A stretch of 56,562 bases of DNA from NCBI GenBank assembly GCA_905221605.1, contig CAJNDS010000580.1, positions 879,276 through 935,837 on the forward strand. Direction: 5' to 3'. The notes below the pieces were generated by a model. That model was not told the DNA's origin. It worked only from the letters and a program-made list of their open reading frames with translations, and did no database searches. The position numbers and the translations under genes were made by a program. The DNA comes from Symbiodinium natans. Its lineage: Eukaryota; Sar; Dinophyceae; Suessiales; Symbiodiniaceae. Of the stretch, positions 43,978-51,178 are shown piece by piece. Numbering within the stretch: the stretch's first letter is position 1; each line of letters starts with the position of its first letter.

Positions 43978-44141
43978 TCTCAACCCTAAACCCTAAACCC
44001 TAAACCCTAAACCCTAAACCCTAAACCCTAAACCCGAAACCCTAAACCCTAAACCCTAAACCCTAAACCCTAAACCCTAAACCCTAAACCCTAAACCCTA
44101 AACCCTAAACCCTAAACCCTAAACCCTAAACCCTAAACCTA
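43978..44141 (-). repeat. CCCTAAA array
   Basis: 23 units, one CCCGAAA. Confidence 0.95.
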
Positions 44142-44226
44142 TCCGTTGCGCCACAAACCTCTCTCCAAGCGACATCGTAGCTCGCCAACCTGGACCTGCT
44201 TGGCTCTCCGTGTTCAGACTATTGGA
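44142..44226 (+). CDS. Exon-like coding island
   Basis: Open as IRCATNLSPSDIVARQPGPA then WLSVFRLLEG, directly between CCCTAAA and TTTAGGG arrays. Family unknown. Confidence 0.45.
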
Positions 44227-44362
44227 GGGTTTAGGGTTTAGGGTTTAGGGGTTAGGGGTAGGGGTTAGGGGTTAGGGGTTCAAAGCTTAGGAAACCCGAA
44301 AAGGCCCCCACGAGCCCTAAACCCTATCCTTAAGCCCCAAACCCTCACACACAGCCGCCTTG

Positions 44363-44512
44363 CTAAACCCTAAACCCTAAACCCTAAACCCTAAACCCTA
44401 AACCCTAAACCCTAAACCCTAAACCCTAAACCCTAAACCCTAAACCCTAAACCCTAAACCCTAAACCCTAAACCCTAAACCCTAAGCCCTAAACCCTAAA
44501 CCCTAAACCCTT
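44363..44512 (-). repeat. CCCTAAA array
   Basis: 21 units, one CCCTAAG. Confidence 0.95.
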
Positions 44513-44527
44513 AAACCGAACCCGCAG

Positions 44528-44611
44528 CATCCCGAGGTGCAGTTCGAGCGCAACAACTTGACTGATCTCTCGGGTTCCCAGCAGACTTACAATGCGCTGC
44601 AGGCCAAGGAT
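44528..44611 (+). CDS. Exon-like island with clear acceptor
   Basis: ACCGAACCCGCAG precedes; open as HPEVQFERNNLTDLSGSQQT then YNALQAKD to AAG|GATTTAGGG. Highly protein-like; family not recognised. CCCTAAA left, TTTAGGG right. Confidence 0.55.
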
Positions 44612-44662
44612 TTAGGGTTTAGGGTTTAGGGTTTAGGGTTTAGGGTTTAGGGTTTAGGGTTT
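44610..44662 (+). repeat. TTTAGGG array
   Basis: Seven units. Confidence 0.95.
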
Positions 44663-44664
44663 GT

Positions 44665-44745
44665 TACTTGGAGGTTCATGGCACTTATTAACAGATAATA
44701 ACTGTACTTATAACTGTTATAAGTACGGTTACAGTTGGTTACAAC
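44665..44745. mobile_element. CTACTTGGAGG-family element, right end lost
   Basis: TTACTTGGAGGTTCATGGCA start and AACTGTACTTATAACTG interior, then CAACTACAACTACAACT; no right terminus. Confidence 0.5.
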
Positions 44746-45019
44746 TACAACTACAACTCACAATGTGAACTCATTGAGCCAACAGTACGGTGACACCCCC
44801 AACCCCAAAACCTGTGTCCTGCCGACCCTAATTTATTGACCCTCCAAGCCCCGTACTCCCCAAACCCTGCTAGGGTGTAGGGTTTTTTGTTCAGGGTTCA
44901 GGGTTTTAGGTTTAGGGTTCAGGGTTCAGGGTTTTAGGTTTAGGATTTAGGGTTTAGGGTTTAGGGTTTAGGGCTTAGGGCCAGGAAAGAAACCCTCAAT
45001 TCTCTTAGCCCTGAGACTT

Positions 45020-45095
45020 GTGCCACCCCATCCGCAGAGGCGGCCTACGACTGCTGGGTTCCGCCGGCAGAGGTGGCCGCTCCCCCCCCACCCTA
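45020..45095 (+). CDS. Exon-like coding island
   Basis: Open as ETCATPSAEAAYDCWVPPAE then VAAPPPP; ATCCGCAG inside may be the acceptor. Family unknown. Confidence 0.45.
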
Positions 45096-45345
45096 GGGGT
45101 TTAGGGTTTAGGGTTAGGGGTTTTGGGTGTAGGGTTGAGGGTTTAGGGTGTAGGGTTGAAGGTTTAGGGTTCATGGGCTGTAACAGCCCGGCTGTTTGGT
45201 TTAGGGTTTCGGGTTTTAGGGTTCACGGGCTTTAGGTTTCAGGGATTTTTAGATGCCCGGTAGCCCTTCATTCCTTTAGTAGACTAGAGTCTATGCAGGG
45301 TATACAAGGGGCGCATATAAGGGTGCCCGTTTAAGGGCCCATGCA

Positions 45346-45372
45346 AAGGGACCATGTAACTACCCTTAGATA
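45346..45372 (+). mobile_element. AAGGGACCATGTAACT element end
   Basis: Preceded by GTATACAAGGGGCGCATATA, the same arrangement as at 2050-2105 and 56185-56340. Confidence 0.5.
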
Positions 45373-45599
45373 GAGGTGAGGTTTGCCTCCCCAAAAGAAC
45401 AGCACACATCTTTCATTTGTAGGCAACTGGGGAAACGAGGCTTACGCAACATTTCCCGCATTCCGGCGCTGGAATGAGTACATCCCACCAGAACAAACGG
45501 CGATCAGCAGACCGATGCCGTACAAACAACACGTGAAAAACAGACGAAGAACACACGATCATCACACCAAGGACACACCAGCACAAGCCCAAATCAAAA

Positions 45600-45685
45600 C
45601 AACAAACCAACAGCGCGGGCTCGCACACAGACACAGGCACAGAGACACAGACACAGACACAGAGACACACACACACACACACAAC
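45600..45685 (+). repeat. CA-rich microsatellite
   Basis: CACAGACACAGACACAGAGA units ending in (CA)9. The basic/TH-rich ORF spanning 45383-45700 is largely this repeat. Confidence 0.9.
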
Positions 45686-45789
45686 GACGCGACAAGCTGA
45701 GAAATAGCTTCCAAAGTATCGGCTGCCAAGAGGTTGGCAGCTCCGGCGTCCACGATTCTCGTGACTGTGAACATGTTTAGCCCGGCGTT

Positions 45790-45928
45790 TTCACCCTAAA
45801 CCCTCAACCGTCAACCCTAAACCAAACCCTACACCCAAAACCCTAAACCGTAAACCTTAAACCCTAAACCCTAAAGCGTAAGCCCTAAACCCTAAACCCC
45901 AGGCCCTAAACCCTAAACCCTAAACCGT
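45790..45928 (-). repeat. Degenerate CCCTAAA array
   Basis: About 18 units. Confidence 0.85.
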
Positions 45929-46052
45929 GGATGGCGGCTCCCTGATTCACCATCCTCCTGGCTGTCGGGCACTTCGAAGTCTTTGCAGCATCAAAAGCGA
46001 GGATCGGCGGCTTCGACATCCGAAGTCCTCGTGGCTGTCAGCTTTTTTGGAA
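45929..46052 (+). CDS. Exon-like island of about 41 codons
   Basis: Open as DGGSLIHHPPGCRALRSLCS then EDRRLRHPKSSWLSAFLEL. CCCTAAA left, TTTAGGG right. Contains TTCGAAGTC and TTCGACATCCGAAGTC near-repeats. Family unknown. Confidence 0.4.
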
Positions 46053-46180
46053 TTAGGGTTTAGAGTTGAGGGTTGAGGGTTTAGAGTTTAGGGTTGAGGG
46101 TTTAGGGTTTAGGGTTTAGGGTTTAGAGTTTAGGGTTTAGGGTTTAGAGTTTAGGGTTGAGGGTTTAGGGTTTAGGGTTT
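46053..46180 (+). repeat. TTTAGGG array with TTGAGGG and TTTAGAG
   Basis: About 18 units in a repeating higher-order pattern. Confidence 0.9.
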
Positions 46181-46270
46181 CAAAAGTGCCGATAGGTCCA
46201 TCCTCGGGACTGTCAGCCTTCAAAGCCTGTAATTTAAACTCACAAAAAGCGAGAACTGCCCTTCATCGCT

Positions 46271-46513
46271 TTGCTGCTTGCGAACGCCTCGCGAAGGCTA
46301 GAAGCACGGGATCCGGATCGCCTCCTTACCCCGGGACCGACCTATAAGGCCCTACTTGGTACCAAGCCTAGTAAAGCCGCAAGCACCGGCCCCTGTATAC
46401 CTCATTCAGCCTGTGGTGCGTGGCATTCCTTTCAGGATGATGTGCATTGCCTCCGCTTGGTCAACATCGCCTCGGGCCGGCCGATGGCCATCAGCGGCGA
46501 GGTTGGCCACTGA
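46271..46513 (+). CDS. Coding-like ORF of 80 codons
   Basis: ATG 46271 to TGA 46513. Reads LLTPGPTYKALLGTKPSKAA and then FQDDVHCLRLVNIASGRPMA. No telomeric repeat inside. Possibly a last exon because it ends in a stop before TTTAGGG. Family unknown. Confidence 0.45.
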   Translation: MLLANASRRLEARDPDRLLTPGPTYKALLGTKPSKAASTGPCIPHSACGAWHSFQDDVHCLRLVNIASGRPMAISGEVGH

Positions 46514-46747
46514 GACAGGCAAGGGCTCAGGGCCTGCAAGGGTTGAGGGTTTAGGGTTAAGGGTTAAGGGTTAAGTTAAGGGTAATGGACCGCTATGGCA
46601 CCACAAGCTACATGGAACAAGTCGGAGATAGTAAGGGACGGTACATTATAACTCCCCTAAACCCTAAACCCTAAACCCTAAACCCTAAACCCTAAACCCT
46701 AAACCCCCGAATTTACCCCTAAACGCTACACCTTCGGCGCCCTCCTT

Positions 46748-46785
46748 AGCAGGCAGCACCTTGCAGGTTGGAGTTCGGCTGGTCA
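46748..46785 (+). CDS. Tiny exon-like island
   Basis: CTCCTTAGCAG then AAPCRLEFGWS before TTTAGGG; CCCTAAA left. Confidence 0.25.
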
Positions 46786-46789
46786 TGTT

Positions 46790-46866
46790 TAGGGTTTAGG
46801 GTTTAGGGTTTAGGGTTTAAGGTTTAGGGTTTAGGGTTTAGGGTTTAGGGTTTAGGGTTTAGGGTT
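46790..46866 (+). repeat. TTTAGGG array
   Basis: Eleven units. Confidence 0.95.
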
Positions 46867-46954
46867 TTGGGGTTTCTACCTTGGGTCCCTAAGGTTGTAC
46901 CCTTGGGTTGGGGACCCTTGTCAAACATCCTCGAATGGAATGCGCTGGCCATAT

Positions 46955-47064
46955 TCTCGGCAGCTCAGTGGTACCCTGTACCCTTTTTTTGTTATGGGTT
47001 CCCTTACAAAATAACCACCCCAAAAAGGGTGCCCTTATTATAATATGGTTCCTGGGCTACCACG
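46955..47064. mobile_element. ACTTGGTAGCCCAG element
   Basis: Left CTCGGCAGCTCAGTGGTACC, right AATATGGTTCCTGGGCTACC; about 110 bp. Confidence 0.6.
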
Positions 47065-47243
47065 TATTGGGAGTATATTAAGCGAACCGTTTCGGGATAC
47101 TGTACATCCTTCATGGTCCGAGTACGACTCCTTTGAGCTGGTTGGGTTTCGAGTCTCGAGTTTTTCAGGGTTTTGGGGTGGTAGGCTGGGTTGAGGGTTG
47201 CAGAGTCCAGGGTTTTGGGGTGTTAGGATTCAGGGTTTCGGGC

Positions 47244-47350
47244 ATACTTGGAGGTTCTTGGTACTCATTCACCAATTGCAACTGTACCTATGACACACTT
47301 ATAAGCCCCTGGAGTGCCCTAGCTGATAAGTACCCTGAACCTCCAAGTAG
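47244..47350. mobile_element. CTACTTGGAGG element, compact full copy
   Basis: Ends ATACTTGGAGGTTCTTGGTA and TAAGTACCCTGAACCTCCAA; 107 bp without telomeric insert. Useful as the uninterrupted reference for 3377-3588 and 8199-8418. Confidence 0.7.
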
Positions 47351-47392
47351 GGCTTAGGGTGAGTCCCGGGAGAGAGACGGGGTCCTTTGTGG

Positions 47393-47478
47393 GTTGAGGG
47401 TTTAGGGTTTAGGATTTAGGGTTAGGGTTTAGGGTTTAGGGTTTAGGGTTCAGGGTTTAGGGTTTAGGGTTTAAGGTT
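47393..47478 (+). repeat. TTTAGGG array
   Basis: Twelve units. Confidence 0.9.
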
Positions 47479-47537
47479 TTGGCCTTCCCCTCTCCTCCTC
47501 TCTCCGGGCCTTTGGAGCAGCCGGAGAGGCGCCCGCC

Positions 47538-47650
47538 CTACTTGGAGGTTCAGGGTACTTACTAGGATGGGCTATTCGGCCTTAAATCCCCATAATGAAC
47601 CCTATCAAGGGCCTTTTAGCGGTTATAGGGTATAATAGCCCAGCCTGGTA
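47538..47650. mobile_element. Nested elements
   Basis: CTACTTGGAGGTTCAGGGTA starts one element; at 47560 a complete TACCAGGATGGGC element (47560-47650, 91 bp) has entered it. Confidence 0.65.
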
Positions 47651-47880
47651 TTAACCCAAATACTAACTTCTAACTTCACTTATAGCCCAATCATAACCCA
47701 AATTCTAACTTCACTTATAACCCAGTTATAACCCAAATTCTAACTTCACTTATAACCCAATTATAACCCAAATTCTAACTTCACTTATAACCCAAATACT
47801 AACTTCTAACTTCACTTATTAACCCAAATACTAACTTCACTTAGAACCCAATTGTCACCCTATTAGGGTTTTAGGCCAAA
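47651..47880 (+). repeat. Tandem TTCACTTATAACCCAATTAT repeat
   Basis: About six copies of a 33-36-bp unit containing AACCCAAATTCTAACTTCAC. Probably expansion of the interior of the CTACTTGGAGG element begun at 47538. Confidence 0.85.
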
Positions 47881-47882
47881 GC

Positions 47883-48048
47883 CTACTTGGAGGTTCATGG
47901 GTAGTTTAGGTTTTAGGGGTACTTATTATCCAAATAATAGCTGTACTTGTAACCCGGATGATATCCATTTTCGGGCACTTAAGGGGCTTATACGTGGGTT
48001 ATAAGTGCAGTTCTAATTGGTCAATAGGCGACATGAACCTTCAAGTAG
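47883..48048. mobile_element. CTACTTGGAGG element
   Basis: Ends CTACTTGGAGGTTCATGGGT and GACATGAACCTTCAAGTAG; 166 bp with the usual CTTAAGGGGCTTATA core. Confidence 0.7.
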
Positions 48049-48055
48049 AGCCAGT

Positions 48056-48150
48056 AAACCCCTACGTCTCCATGTCCAAGGAGGTGGATCCACCTTGGAT
48101 TCGCGCACGCCGGGCGCGAGTTACCAGGGTGTTTTGTAAGTTAGGGTGCA
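48056..48150 (+). CDS. Exon-like coding island
   Basis: Open as YVSMSKEVDPPWIRARRARV then TRVFCKLG. TTTAGGG-type right. Family unknown. Confidence 0.45.
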
Positions 48151-48411
48151 GGGTTTGGGGTTTTGGGTTCAGGGTTTACGGTTTAGGGTTGGCCCTCACC
48201 CAGAGGATCTGGAAAGTGGATTCCTGGTAGTTCCCAGGAGTGTGCGAAGCCTGCTAAGAGAGTAAGGCTCCAGAGATGTGATTTCCTTGAACCGAACAAG
48301 GGAAAGAAAACGTTCCATCCCTCGTGTGTGTCTAGGTCCTAGACTAACTCAGAAAGGGAAGGAAGGGTTTAGGGCTTCGAGGTTTGAATGTCGAATGAGC
48401 TCAGGGTAATT

Positions 48412-48516
48412 TCAGGGTTTGAGGTTTGGGGTTTGGGGTTTAGGGGTTAGGGGTTTAGGGTTTAGGGTTTAGGGTTTAGGGTTTAGGGTTTAGGGTTTAG
48501 GGTTTAGGGTTTAGGG
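48412..48516 (+). repeat. TTTAGGG array
   Basis: 15 units, TTTGGGG at the left end. Confidence 0.95.
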
Positions 48517-48517
48517 C

Positions 48518-48650
48518 TAGAACTGCTTGGGACTCAAGTTGTTGAGGTCGATGCTTCGAGCTTTGATTTTGTCCTGGCTGTTGGGCTTGAACAAGGCCCG
48601 CGACGCCAACTCTGACCCAGTGCCCTGTTATGATCTCCAGCTCCGGTGAA
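48518..48650 (+). CDS. Exon-like island, frame uncertain
   Basis: ELLGTQVVEVDASSFDFVLA in one frame; LKLLRSMLRALILSWLLGLN then DPVPCYDLQLR in another. TTTAGGG on both sides. Confidence 0.4.
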
Positions 48651-48678
48651 TTCATCCCACAGGCAGTACAATGAGATT

Positions 48679-48752
48679 GGGGTTTAGGGTTTAGGGTTTG
48701 GGGTTTAGGGTTTGGGGTTTGGGGTTTGGGGTTTGGGGTTTGGGGTTTAGGG
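48679..48752 (+). repeat. TTTGGGG-rich array
   Basis: Six consecutive TTTGGGG units. Confidence 0.95.
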
Positions 48753-48754
48753 TG

Positions 48755-48832
48755 GTCGGGGAAGGCTAACCACTCTCGCCCTGTCGCACCCTCATTCTCC
48801 CATCTTGGCCGCGATCTTCACAGCTCAACAGA
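48755..48832 (+). CDS. Weak exon-like island
   Basis: KANHSRPVAPSFSHLGRDLH in an open frame. A diverged copy of the segment AAGGYTRACCRCTCTC lies beyond the next element (about 48998). Confidence 0.3.
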
Positions 48833-48838
48833 GTAACT

Positions 48839-48944
48839 CTTGGGATGTTGCCCCCTTATGCTAACAGTCCTTGCTAGGATGATAGTACGCCCTACTACAA
48901 CTCCTCATTAAGGAGCTGTTTGTGTTAAGGGTGAACATCTCAAA
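48839..48944. mobile_element. GGGATGTTC element with 7-bp flanking repeat
   Basis: CTTGGGATGTTGCCCCCTTA and inverted AAGGGTGAACATCTCAAA. AGTAACT stands at 48832-48838 and again at 48945-48951. Confidence 0.75.
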
Positions 48945-48969
48945 AGTAACTTCTAGAGACAGAGGTTAC

Positions 48970-49052
48970 GTGTCAAGGCTGTGGACCACTGGATCAAGGT
49001 TGACCGCTCTCCCTTTGTCACACCCTCGAGGTCAAGGCAGTAATCAGGACTC
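48970..49052 (+). CDS. Exon-like coding island
   Basis: Open as LRVKAVDHWIKVDRSPFVTP then SRSRQ stop. Family unknown. Confidence 0.35.
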
Positions 49053-49111
49053 ACGAACTCATAGAGAGACCAAAAGATTCAAGAAACCACCCTAAACCCT
49101 AAACCCTAAAC

Positions 49112-49210
49112 CAGCTCTTAGACAGGTGGAGCTGCCTGATCGCCTCCCTGTGGCTGGAGTCACTGGCTCGGAACATGTTCCACTCCAAAATTCTCCTTAG
49201 ACCTGGGGTG
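49112..49210 (+). CDS. Exon-like coding island
   Basis: Open as QLLDRWSCLIASLWLESLAR then NMFHSKILLRPG, between CCCTAAA and TTTAGGG-type repeats. Strong helix pattern; family unknown. Confidence 0.5.
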
Positions 49211-49328
49211 AGGGTTTGAGGTTTAGGGTTTCGGGTTTAGGGTTAGGGCCGGTTAGGGTTTAGAATTTAGGGTTTACTGTTTTCTTCATCCCCGCGCGAG
49301 AATTATCAACTTACTATTGCTTTTTACA

Positions 49329-49455
49329 GCTCTCAAAGTGGAGTCTAAGTCTCGCGCAGCTGCTGAAAGAACAAAAACCACCGAATTAGGGCTGAGAGGG
49401 TTGACGGATTCGGCCCCGACCCCCCCCCCCCTCCTCCTCCCGCCCCCTAAACCCA
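49329..49455 (+). CDS. Exon-like coding island
   Basis: TATTGCTTTTTACAG acceptor, then LKVESKSRAAAERTKTTELG, LRGLTDSAPTPPP. Proline-rich end coincides with a C10 run. Family unknown. Confidence 0.45.
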
Positions 49456-49561
49456 AAAACCAGACTCCCCAAGCGAAATCCCTAAACCCCAAACCAACCA
49501 AACCAAAACCATAAACCCCAAAAACCCTAAACCCTAAGCCCTAAACCCCAAGATCTCCCAT

Positions 49562-49660
49562 ACCAGAGGTGCGGGTGAGCGGCGGCGCAGTGGACGGCCC
49601 TGTGGAGGCATCGGCCCGACCCCCAGCAGGGAGGTTTTGGAGTCAATCGTTAAGAGTAGG
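49562..49660 (+). CDS. Exon-like coding island
   Basis: Open as PEVRVSGGAVDGPVEASARP then PAGRFWSQSLRVG. CCCTAAA left, (GT)n and TTTAGGG right. Family unknown. Confidence 0.5.
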
Positions 49661-49815
49661 GTGTGTGTGTGTGTGGTTTATATTTCAGGTTTAGGGTTTA
49701 GGGGTTAAGGTTTAGGGTTTAGTTTAGTGGTTAGGGTTTTGGGTTTTAGGGTTTAGGGTTTAGTTTTGGGCTTCAGGGCTTTGGGTTTCGGGTTTGTGGG
49801 GTTTAGGGTCTAGGG
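49660..49815 (+). repeat. (GT)n and degenerate TTTAGGG
   Basis: (GT)7 then about 15 irregular units. Confidence 0.85.
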
Positions 49816-50200
49816 TTGGCTGTGATATTGAGATGCAGCAAGCAGGAGCTCAGGGGGTGCATACATGCACACATAGTGTGTATAACTTTCGCGGTTGACA
49901 GTTTCTTCAGTTTAGAGCTTGAGGGACTGGATTTCTTGCCCAAATTAGGAATTGGGGAATTGAAATTTCCTTTTTGAGGGATACAAGTCTCCGAATCAAG
50001 AAATTGAGGCTGTAATTTCGCATTCGGGGGGGGGGGGGGGGGGGGGGGGGGGAGGGTGGCTGCAAAACAACCAGAATTTGCCAATCATCGGTTCCGTGGC
50101 TGAGGGTACCTTTGATTTCTTCATTTGGTCTTTCTCTCACATGTCGCGTTTCCAAGTGAACTCTCAAAGCCCTCGATGCACCCAATGAGTCCTGAACGCC
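49816..50200 (-). CDS. Possible minus-strand coding region, low support
   Basis: Two overlapping minus frames of 92-93 codons are open, e.g. KLQPQFLDSETCIPQKGNFN and GASRALRVHLETRHVRERPN, but both cross the G27 run (50026-50052), whose complement encodes prolines. Not a confident gene. Confidence 0.25.
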
Positions 50201-50216
50201 CTGAATTCCAAAAGTC

Positions 50217-50502
50217 TAAACCCCTAAACCCTAAGCCCAAGAACCCTAAACTTGAGGGGAGGGGGTATCCCTAAACCCCTAAACCCCTAAACCCCTAAAC
50301 CCCTCACCCCTAAACCCCTAAACCCCTAAACCCCCAAACCCCCAAACCCCTAAACCCCTAAACCCCTAAACCCCTAAACCCCGAAATCCCCAAACCCCCA
50401 AACCCCTAAACCCCTAAACCCCTAAACCCCTAAACCCCCAAACCCCTAAACCCCCTAGCCCTAAACCCTAAAGCCCTAAACCCCCAAACCCTAAACCACA
50501 CC
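50217..50502 (-). repeat. CCCCTAAA octamer array
   Basis: About 33 octamers, with CCCCCAAA and CCCCGAAA variants in duplicated blocks; ends in CCCTAAA heptamers. Confidence 0.95.
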
Positions 50503-50509
50503 CCGAAGC

Positions 50510-50612
50510 TGAAAGGTCGGCGACAGTTGGGACTTTCTGCACCTCCGCCGTTGTGGGGTGATGCGGCCCGGCTTTGCCACTGCCGGGGCCGCCAGACTTT
50601 GTTTTCGGGGGG
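50510..50612 (+). CDS. Exon-like coding island
   Basis: Open as GRRQLGLSAPPPLWGDAARL then CHCRGRQTLFSG. CCCCTAAA left, TTTAGGG-type right. Family unknown. Confidence 0.5.
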
Positions 50613-50614
50613 GT

Positions 50615-50905
50615 TATAGGGTTTACGGTCGTAGGGTTTAGGATTTGGGGTTTAGGGTTTGGGGTTTAGGGTTTAGAGTTTATAGGGTTTAGCTAGAGTT
50701 TAGGGTTATAGGGTCTAAAAGGGTTTTAGGGCTTATAGGGTTTAGATAGAGTTTAGGGTTAGAGGGTTTAAAAGGGTTACGGTTTAAAGGGGTTATAGGG
50801 TTATAGGCATAGGTTTATAGGGTTTAGGGTTTAAGGTGTGGGATTTAGGGTTTGGGATTTAGGGTTTCGGGTTTAGGTATTAGGGTCTGTAGTTTGGGTT
50901 GAGGG
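50615..50905 (+). repeat. Decayed TTTAGGG / TTTATAGGG array
   Basis: Repeating GGGTTTAGMTAGAGTTTAGG segments show block duplication. Confidence 0.8.
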
Positions 50906-50948
50906 GCTTTGAGGGAGGCGTTTATTTCGAACGACGTGCCACGGCCGG

Positions 50949-51037
50949 GGAGGGGGGGGGGGGGAGGGGGGGGGGGGGGGGGGAGGGGGGGGGGGGGGGG
51001 GGGGGGGGGAGGGGAGGAGGGGGGGGGGGGGGGGGGC
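50949..51037 (+). repeat. G-tract interrupted by single A
   Basis: Runs of 9-27 G separated by single A. Confidence 0.95.
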
Positions 51038-51084
51038 GTGGCTCATCCTCAAGGCCCTCTCTAGACATCTGAACCCTAGAAAGG

Positions 51085-51170
51085 GTTGAGGGTTTAGGGT
51101 TTAGAGTTTGGGGTTTAGGGTTTGGGGTTTAAGGTTTAGGATTTAGGGTTTAGGGTTTAGGGTTCAGGGG
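51085..51170 (+). repeat. TTTAGGG array
   Basis: Twelve units with variants, ending at the left border of the satellite. Confidence 0.9.
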
Positions 51171-51178
51171 ATCCCTCT

